This document shows positions 58,203 to 64,000 of a stretch of DNA of 64,000 nucleotides, in pieces. The position numbers and the translations under genes are program-made. The stretch lies in assembly GCF_028657905.1 (NCBI RefSeq), contig NZ_CP117779.1, positions 124,001 to 188,000 of the forward strand, given 5' to 3'. The DNA comes from Burkholderia sp. FERM BP-3421 (GTDB lineage: Bacteria; Pseudomonadota; Gammaproteobacteria; Burkholderiales; Burkholderiaceae). The notes beneath the pieces were generated by a model. It saw only the letters and a list, made by a program, of their open reading frames with translations. It had not been told where the DNA came from and searched no databases. The first letter of the stretch is position 1, and each line of letters opens with the position of its first letter.

Positions 58203-58558
58203 CGATGCACGCGACCACCGAACCGCAGTTCCCCGCCAACCCGTACCTGCTGCCGCCCACGTTCCCGCTCGCTTGGATCGGGGGTGCCGAGGCTGCGCGC
58301 GGCGTCGACGTCACGATCATGCCGTGGGTCGACATGGCAGCTGGCAATCTGGTCACCCTGGCGTGGGGCGAGCATGCCCTACAGCAGGTCGTCGCGGCGG
58401 ACCAGGTCGGTCTGCTCACGATCCACGTAGACGTGTCCATCATCCAGGCTGCCGGAAATGCGGACGCGCTGATGATTCGCTACGAACTGCACGATGGGCC
58501 AGGCAACCGATCTGGTTGGTCCCCGGTCGCAGCGGTGACCGTGGCGTTGAGCGCGTGA
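58199..58558 (+). CDS. Beta-sandwich (Ig-like) domain protein (119 aa)
   Basis: AGGAG lies upstream of the ATG. The sequence (ANPYLLPPTFPLAWIGGAEAARGVDVTIMPWVDMAAGNLVTLAWG ... LMIRYELHDGPGNRSGWSPVAAVTV) is one repeat of the Ig-like/invasin-type domain common in large bacterial surface proteins, where it occurs in tandem with the PW-D-MxxGDxVxLxWxG and YxVxDxxGNxSxWSxxxxxxV motifs. As a lone repeat it may be a fragment or a small secreted unit; no signal peptide is visible. Confidence 0.65.
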   Translation: MTMHATTEPQFPANPYLLPPTFPLAWIGGAEAARGVDVTIMPWVDMAAGNLVTLAWGEHALQQVVAADQVGLLTIHVDVSIIQAAGNADALMIRYELHDGPGNRSGWSPVAAVTVALSA

Positions 58559-58834
58559 CCGTCGTGTGCGCTCGGGTGCGTTACCGCGTACCGCGGCGCG
58601 CCCGCGCCGGCCGGCTGCACGACGGGCGGTCGCCGCGCAGGCGGGGCCGGTGTGCGAAGGTCGGCACGCTGAGCGTCGCGACCGTTGACGCTCGCCGCGC
58701 GGCCCTGGAGGCGACCGGCAACGTAAGCAAGATTGGTCTTCTAAATATTAATTCTTCATCGTTGACAAAGATGAATCTAAAAGTAGATCCTATTTCAAAG
58801 AGCAATCCAAATTGTTCAGAGGAGAGGGGTAGAG
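58559..58834. other. Non-coding; promoter region of the sigma-factor operon
   Basis: The first part is GC-rich with no convincing gene; the last 100 bases are AT-rich (CTAAATATTAATTCTTCATCG) and include a TTGACA (58762-58767) followed 17 bases later by TAAAAG, a possible promoter. The strong ribosome-binding site GAGGAGAGG precedes the sigma-factor ATG. Confidence 0.4.
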
Positions 58835-59308
58835 ATGATCGATGAGCTTGTGCTTGGCTACCACCGGTTACGCCGGAGGTTGGCGCTTGAACTCGGTCCC
58901 GATGACGCGGCGGACATTGCGCAGGAGGCATTCGAACGAACCCTTCGATATATGCGCGAGCATGGCGACAGGGTTCTCTCGCCCGTAGGACTGCTGGTTC
59001 GGATCGCGCTCAATCTCCAGATTGATCGCGGGCGTCGGCGCAAGCATTTGCCCGTAGCCTTGGACGAATCATATGAGGACCCTAGCTGGAATGTGACTCC
59101 GGAAGACGAGGCGGCGGGGAAGCAAGCGCTCATGCAATTGTTTGCGGATTTGGATCGGTTGCCGCCGCGTTGCCGGGAGGCCTTTATCCTCTGTAGACTG
59201 TATGGTCTGACTTATCAAGAAGCAGCCGAACAGATGGGCATTCAGCCTTCGGTGGTCCGCGAGTATCTGGTTGATGCGATGCGCGCATGTCGAGACGGGC
59301 AGGATTGA
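58835..59308 (+). CDS. ECF sigma factor, FecI-like
   Basis: A 157-residue extracytoplasmic-function sigma factor with region 2 (DAADIAQEAFERTLRYMRE) and region 4 (LPPRCREAFILCRLYGLTYQEAAEQMGIQPSVVREYL). Followed by a FecR-type gene and a FecA-type receptor, it should direct transcription of the receptor when the ligand is sensed. The core motif spacing is normal. Confidence 0.88.
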   Translation: MIDELVLGYHRLRRRLALELGPDDAADIAQEAFERTLRYMREHGDRVLSPVGLLVRIALNLQIDRGRRRKHLPVALDESYEDPSWNVTPEDEAAGKQALMQLFADLDRLPPRCREAFILCRLYGLTYQEAAEQMGIQPSVVREYLVDAMRACRDGQD

Positions 59309-59347
59309 AGCACGCTTGCTGTCGAAATCATAGGAACAATTGCTGTT

Positions 59348-60316
59348 ATGCCGTTAAATCAAGCGGACAAAGACGAGATCGAATCTTTGTTCGTTTCATT
59401 GTGGTATGGCGAGAAGCAGGAGCAGTCGGACGCTCGCGGCAAGCTTGATGCGTTGAAGCAGCATAGCCCAACGCATCGTGACTACATCCTGAGCCACGAG
59501 CGGCTGAACGACCAAATCAGCCTGAACACAGCTGCGCTGCGCCAACGTTACATTCGCGTGCTCGACCCGGCTCCGGTTGCTGCTCCTGCCCGTCGTGGGG
59601 CGCTGCCGGTTCGAGTCCCGATAGCATGGCTGTCGGGAGTGTTTCTGCTGATTGGCGCCATATTCGTCTGGAACACAAACCCGGTCCTGTCCGCGCGCGC
59701 CGGTGCCGCATCAATCGGACAGCAAACGACCTTGCAGCTCGACGATGGAAGCGAGGTGCTGCTCAACACCGATACGTCCATCCGTTATCTGAATCGCTTG
59801 CGCTCACGTGAGCTCGTGCTGGAGCGCGGCGAGGCGCTATTCTCGGTTTCACACAATGTATGGCGACCGTTTTCCGTGCGCGTCGGGAATATAGAAATCA
59901 AGGATATCGGCACGAAGTTCAGCGTTCGTCGTCAGCAGAGCGGCGTCGATGTCGCTGTACTCGAGGGAGAGGTGGCGGTCCATTTGTCCACTACGTCGCA
60001 ACCTGTCCAACTCACGGCAAATCAAGCCATTCGCACAACCGGAACGAACGTCGCGGCAGTGGATCCCGACATGCTCGTGGCGTGGAAGGACCGACGCGTG
60101 GATTTCGACGGCGCGTCGTTGAGGAGTGTCGTGTCCGAGCTCGAACGCTATCGAACTGCCCCGATCATTCTTGCCGATGAGCGAGCCGGACGTACTAGGC
60201 TCAGCGGCGGATTTTCGACCGAAGACGTTGACCGGTTGCTACGAACGCTGCCTCAAGTCGCGGCGGTCAGCGTGACCTTTCGGCCAGACGGGACGGCGAT
60301 CATCGCGTCGCGCTAA
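59348..60316 (+). CDS. FecR-like anti-sigma regulator
   Basis: A 322-residue protein with an N-terminal cytoplasmic DUF4880-like part (SLFVSLWYGEKQEQSDARGKLDALKQHSPTHRDYIL), one membrane helix near 90-110 (IAWLSGVFLLIGAIFVW) and a periplasmic FecR domain (TTLQLDDGSEVLLNTDTSIRY, SVRVGNIEIKDIGTKFSVRR). It holds the sigma factor and receives the signal from the receptor's N-terminal domain. Confidence 0.87.
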   Translation: MPLNQADKDEIESLFVSLWYGEKQEQSDARGKLDALKQHSPTHRDYILSHERLNDQISLNTAALRQRYIRVLDPAPVAAPARRGALPVRVPIAWLSGVFLLIGAIFVWNTNPVLSARAGAASIGQQTTLQLDDGSEVLLNTDTSIRYLNRLRSRELVLERGEALFSVSHNVWRPFSVRVGNIEIKDIGTKFSVRRQQSGVDVAVLEGEVAVHLSTTSQPVQLTANQAIRTTGTNVAAVDPDMLVAWKDRRVDFDGASLRSVVSELERYRTAPIILADERAGRTRLSGGFSTEDVDRLLRTLPQVAAVSVTFRPDGTAIIASR

Positions 60317-60533
60317 CAAAGCATCGATATTTCATGTTTCGGGGTGGAGCGGAGGGGAATGTGCGTTCGGCTCCATAGATTTCTAACATGAAGTAACTTC
60401 GTCGATAGAAAAATTTCCACTTTGTATACCCACTGTTCGGGTTCGCCGTACGCCTTTAACTCTCAGACATCGAGTGACGCAACCAGGTGTTGCGTACGTG
60501 GTCATTCGGGACTGCGGGATAAAGGAACCGGGT

Positions 60534-62801
60534 ATGAAGAAAACGAGAATGGTGCTTGCGACCTGGGCGGCAGTCTGGAGCGTCGCGGTGATGGCACAGA
60601 CGAAGATCTCGGTCGAATTGCCGTCACAGGCTTTAAGCAAAGCACTCTCGACTTTGGCGAGACAAAGCGGCGTGGACCTCATCGCGCCAGCCGGATTGGT
60701 GGCTAATCGAACTGCGCCAACCGTGAAAGGTCGTATGACGGTTCGCGAAGCGTTCGATCGTTTGCTGCAGGGAACAGCGCTTGCGGTTGAGCAGCGAGAC
60801 GACAAGACATACGTGATCGTTTCGTCGAAGCCATCAGTACCAGAGTCCCGTGCGTTGTCCGATGCCACGGTGGTGTTGCCCATGATGGTTGTAACGAGCC
60901 AGAGTGATCCTGATATCCGGGGGTTCGTTGCTGAATCGACATCGTCGGCCACACGGACTAATACGCCTCTGATTGAAATTCCCCAATCGATTCAGGTCGT
61001 CACGCAAGAAGTACTCAAGAGTCAGCAAGCCCAGTCTGTCGCCGATGCGCTGCGCAATGTCAGCGGCGTGGAAATTCAAGGTAACTCAGGTAGCGTGGCT
61101 TCCAGCGGTTCGCCGGTGATCAACGGGTTTCCTGCGAATGTGACACTCAACGGGATAACGAATAGCGACGCACTGAAGCTCCCGATGGCGGCTATTGCCC
61201 GTGTCGAGGTGCTCAAGGGGGCGGATATGATGGTCTCCGGCGAAGGCGCTCCCGGCGGAACCGTCAACGTCGTGACCAAAATTCCCCAATTCGCCCCTTT
61301 TAACGAATTTTCCTTTCAGACTGGTTCCTATGGAGATTTGCTCGGTTCTGTGGATCTGACAGGGCCGATCACATCCGATAAGCAGCTTTCATATCGATTC
61401 ATCGTGTCGGGAGAGCGTGCTGCCGGATCGTATGGCGGGTTTCAGGGGAAGCGCGACTTCTACATCGCCCCATCCCTGCGATGGAAAGATAGTAGTACAG
61501 ATCTCGTGGTCGGACTTGAACAGCAACATACACAATTTCCATCCAATCTATATGGCATGATTATGCCGGATGGTAGAGTTTCCGCAATATCATTAAATAG
61601 ACGTGCCTATTCATCGAGCAGCAATACCAGTGTGTATTATAATTTGAGTCGTGAAATTAGGCGAAATTTAACTTTCCGCAGCACGGCCAAATATACCGCA
61701 TCAACATATCGAGATACTCCAGATGTATATTTGGATCGAAGTGAGAATGAAGAATTTTATCATTCCCAGTATCGTAGCGGTGATCATAGTAATTCATATT
61801 ATATAGATCTGGATAATAGCATCGACCTCCGGATTATGACCGGGGAGGTCACTCAGGAGATGCTTGCGGGATATGCATACTCTTTGTCTAGATCGCATGC
61901 GAGTTCATCATTTGAAGGGAGAATTGTTTCTCCATTTCCATCGGTCGACAATCCTATACTTGCGGATGTGGAGTCGCATAGTAGTGATTTTTACAATTCA
62001 TGCTATGGTAATTTGTATCTTCAGGATCAAATTTCCTGGAGGCGACTGCATGTTCTGATGAGTTTGACGCGCGGACAGCCAGGAGGGCTCGGATGGAGTC
62101 CGAACGTGGGCGTTGCCTATCAAATATCGGATAACTGGGCGATATTTGCCAATGAGCAGCACTCTCTTATGCCAAATGAAGGAAGTTTTCTGGCCAATAG
62201 AGTGCCGGCGCCGCCAACGCGAAGCCAGTCGATCGAGGCTGGGGTGAAATTTGAACTGCTTCATGATCGTTTGAGTGGAGCGGTTGCTATTCATCGATCT
62301 CGTTATCAGAATATTTTAATTGGCATGCCAGGCCGCGACTATTCGATCCTTGTTCCGAATGGGCAAACCGCAAGAGGGATGACCATGGATGTCTCCGGTG
62401 AAGTAATTCGCGGGCTAAAAATAATATCAAGCTACTCATATAACGATTATTCGGTGAGTACGCAGGAGGCCGCGTTGGGTAATTATGTCGGGTCGGCAAA
62501 ACACTCAGGAAGCTTGTGGGCGACATATGACTTTCAGAGTGCCGACTTACACGGATGGGGCATGGGCGCCGGTATCTACACGCGAGGAAGGTATTCCGCC
62601 CAGACGATCGCTGACAACACGGTGTCGATGCCGGGGCAGGCAAGAGTGGATGGGAGTGTTTATTACCATAGAAAGCGTTGGTCGAGTACGCTCGGCGTCA
62701 AGAATATATTTGGTCGACGTCTTTACGACGACGGTGCCGGCACGTTTGTCGGTATTCAGCCGGGCAGGACGTTCTATCTGACAAGCTCCGTCAATTTTTA
62801 G
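60534..62801 (+). CDS. TonB-dependent receptor, FecA-like
   Basis: A 755-residue outer-membrane receptor. Signal peptide (MKKTRMVLATWAAVWSVAVMAQ), then the STN signalling domain (SQALSKALSTLARQSGVDLI ... GRMTVREAFDRLLQGTALAVEQ), the plug (IPQSIQVVTQEVLKSQQAQSVADALRNVSGV, GAPGGTVNVVTKIP) and a 22-strand-type barrel ending YLTSSVNF. The STN domain marks it as the sensor of the sigma/anti-sigma pair. The ligand is probably an iron chelate or another siderophore-like compound. DNA inside the barrel (about 61500-62060) is AT-richer than its surroundings. ATG 60534 gives the signal peptide. Confidence 0.87.
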   Translation: MKKTRMVLATWAAVWSVAVMAQTKISVELPSQALSKALSTLARQSGVDLIAPAGLVANRTAPTVKGRMTVREAFDRLLQGTALAVEQRDDKTYVIVSSKPSVPESRALSDATVVLPMMVVTSQSDPDIRGFVAESTSSATRTNTPLIEIPQSIQVVTQEVLKSQQAQSVADALRNVSGVEIQGNSGSVASSGSPVINGFPANVTLNGITNSDALKLPMAAIARVEVLKGADMMVSGEGAPGGTVNVVTKIPQFAPFNEFSFQTGSYGDLLGSVDLTGPITSDKQLSYRFIVSGERAAGSYGGFQGKRDFYIAPSLRWKDSSTDLVVGLEQQHTQFPSNLYGMIMPDGRVSAISLNRRAYSSSSNTSVYYNLSREIRRNLTFRSTAKYTASTYRDTPDVYLDRSENEEFYHSQYRSGDHSNSYYIDLDNSIDLRIMTGEVTQEMLAGYAYSLSRSHASSSFEGRIVSPFPSVDNPILADVESHSSDFYNSCYGNLYLQDQISWRRLHVLMSLTRGQPGGLGWSPNVGVAYQISDNWAIFANEQHSLMPNEGSFLANRVPAPPTRSQSIEAGVKFELLHDRLSGAVAIHRSRYQNILIGMPGRDYSILVPNGQTARGMTMDVSGEVIRGLKIISSYSYNDYSVSTQEAALGNYVGSAKHSGSLWATYDFQSADLHGWGMGAGIYTRGRYSAQTIADNTVSMPGQARVDGSVYYHRKRWSSTLGVKNIFGRRLYDDGAGTFVGIQPGRTFYLTSSVNF

Positions 62802-62810
62802 GCAAACGCG

Positions 62811-63578
62811 ATGGACGTATCATTTTTCGCAGCGTGGCCTGGCAATGCGAACGGTGCGCAGCGGCAGCGGCGCGACGGGTTCGTGGCATTGATGGCGGCC
62901 ATTGCGATGCACGTACTAGCGCTGATTTTCGCGCTGTTCCTGCATGCAAAACCGAACATTCTTCAACCCGCATGGGCCAATCGTGGCTTACCCGTGATGC
63001 TCACGACGGCGATGCACCCGGCGTCTGTGATGCCCGCGCGAGCGACGCCGCTGCCCCGGCCGCCGAAGCACGCGCCCCAAACCGCCGCTGTTCTGGCAAG
63101 CCACCATTCCAGCACACGCACCGTTTCTATTGCGCCAACACGTCCGGCCGATACGGCAGGTGCCGAATCGGCGGAAAATCCGCCCTCCGATTCGGTGACG
63201 TCGTCGCCGGCCCCTGTTGACGCCACGGAGAAATCGTCCGGTCGACTTGCCGAATCCACTTCGATTGTTCCGGCGCTGAATTTGCCAGGTTCGCAGACGG
63301 TAATGGATGTTGCGCACATCGAGTGCGATATTCCGCAACCGGTTTATCCGCCGCGCGCGACAAGATTACAGCATGCAGGCAGCGTGACGATCGACGTCAC
63401 GATCGGGACGACGGGACAGATAACGCGGGCGGCGATCGCTCGTACCAGTGGCTTCGACGAGCTTGATGCGGCAGGGAAGGACGCCATTCTCGCCGCTCGT
63501 TGCAAGCCGTACATCGATCACGGGTCGGCGGTCACGGTCCATGCGTTGCAGTCAATCGATTTCACCTTGAGAAACTGA
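62811..63578 (+). CDS. TonB-family energy transducer
   Basis: A 255-residue protein with an N-terminal membrane anchor (VALMAAIAMHVLALIFALFL), a proline-rich stretch (LPRPPKHAPQTAAVLAS, PPSDSVTSSPAP) and a C-terminal TonB domain (PQPVYPPRATRLQHAGSVTIDVTIGTTGQITRAAIARTSGFDELDAAGKDAIL). It would energise the receptor just encoded. The anchor follows a 25-residue polar tip. Confidence 0.85.
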   Translation: MDVSFFAAWPGNANGAQRQRRDGFVALMAAIAMHVLALIFALFLHAKPNILQPAWANRGLPVMLTTAMHPASVMPARATPLPRPPKHAPQTAAVLASHHSSTRTVSIAPTRPADTAGAESAENPPSDSVTSSPAPVDATEKSSGRLAESTSIVPALNLPGSQTVMDVAHIECDIPQPVYPPRATRLQHAGSVTIDVTIGTTGQITRAAIARTSGFDELDAAGKDAILAARCKPYIDHGSAVTVHALQSIDFTLRN

Positions 63579-63602
63579 ATCAGTTTTTTACTAGAGCTCG
63601 TC

Positions 63603-64000
63603 ATGAACCTCGATATTTATCAGATGTGGGCGCGTATGGATGTGGTGACTCATACAATCGCGGCATTGCTGATTGTTATGTCTACTACGTCCTGGGCGGT
63701 GATTCTTTATAAAGGCATGCAACTGGTGAAAATCAAGCATTACGGTGGCGTTGCGGAGCAGCATTTCTGGAGTAAAGAGTCGCTCCAGAAAGAGACGGAA
63801 TTGTTTGGTCCTTTGGTAGCGAACAATCCCTATGCGGGACTTGCCAATGCTGCTCGGGAAGCGCAGGACCGCCACAACGATGTGCGTCTGCGAGCAGCTC
63901 TGTCTTCGGACGAGTGGTTGTATCGCTGTCTGTCGGTTGCGTTCGACGAACAAGTAGGTCGGATGACGAGAGGCCTGGGCGTACTTGCGTCGGTGGGGAG
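63603..64000 (+). CDS. ExbB-like proton-channel protein, cut by window end
   Basis: Begins MNLDIYQMWARMDVVTHTIAALLIVMSTTSWAVILYKG; the first membrane helix and the following helical part (LVANNPYAGLANAAREAQDRHNDVRLRAAL) fit MotA/TolQ/ExbB proteins. At least 133 residues lie within the window, ending LGVLASVG, just before the second membrane helix. It would form the inner-membrane complex with the TonB-like protein and probably an ExbD gene beyond the window. Confidence 0.8.
   Translation, partial: MNLDIYQMWARMDVVTHTIAALLIVMSTTSWAVILYKGMQLVKIKHYGGVAEQHFWSKESLQKETELFGPLVANNPYAGLANAAREAQDRHNDVRLRAALSSDEWLYRCLSVAFDEQVGRMTRGLGVLASVG

Overview
The window looks like part of a large plasmid or secondary replicon from Burkholderia sensu lato. 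It opens with an iteron-type replication origin (rep, DnaA box, ParA/ParB, 16-bp parS-like palindromes). It is GC-rich apart from a few AT-rich patches. It carries IS3-family elements of types common in Burkholderia, H-NS paralogues of the beta-proteobacterial kind (YRDP...TWSG(R/K)GR) and degraded IS and transposon pieces. No rRNA, complete tRNA, CRISPR array or conjugation gene was seen.

Layout. 0-4.7 kb: origin, rep, parB-parA and a centromere-like array (three 287-bp units, eight GTTGATACGTATCAAC palindromes). 5.4-9.0 kb, minus strand: very small genes, many preceded by a GGAAAAC-type leader, plus several frameshifted genes including an M50 protease. 9.4-16.3 kb: a Tn7/Tn5053-like module (TnsA-like, TniA, TniB, TniQ) followed by a 5'-truncated DUF3800-like gene and a lipoprotein. 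16.3-23.2 kb: decayed integrase, CopG/ParE-type toxin-antitoxin pair behind a decamer repeat, an autoregulated zinc-ribbon/HTH regulator and a run of small genes ending in an intact tyrosine recombinase. 23.3-26.5 kb: a TcmP / Gp37-Gp68 / TcmP locus. 26.6-38 kb: two H-NS-like genes, then about twenty small uncharacterised genes, most preceded by GGAAAAC or a close variant and several nuclease-like or HEPN-like; an IS3 element sits inside it and an IS407-type element ends it.

39.5-44.5 kb: LysR regulator and an orphan lower meta-cleavage module (tautomerase, hydratase, decarboxylase, acetaldehyde dehydrogenase, aldolase) converting 2-hydroxymuconate-type intermediates to pyruvate and acetyl-CoA; no ring-cleavage dioxygenase is present. 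45-46.8 kb: amino-acid permease plus a broken nnrU-like gene, chromosomal in style. 46.9-48.3 kb: truncated ISKra4-like gene and an IS3 element. 48.9-51.7 kb: an unusual three-gene set (705-residue Trp/Cys-rich secreted-looking protein, DUF1360-like membrane protein, small MCCGR protein). 51.7-58.6 kb: mosaic of IS remnants, CoiA-like gene, dam fragment joined to a tniQ fragment, istB fragment, a subtilase lipoprotein broken at a C9 tract, and fragments resembling genes at 17-27 kb. 58.8-64 kb: ECF sigma factor, FecR-like regulator, FecA-like receptor, TonB-like protein and ExbB-like protein, a cell-surface-signalling uptake operon running off the window.

The best candidates for undescribed biology are the leader-tagged small-gene arrays, the Trp/Cys-rich three-gene cassette and the double-TcmP locus. 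Family assignments rest on motif recognition without database searches.
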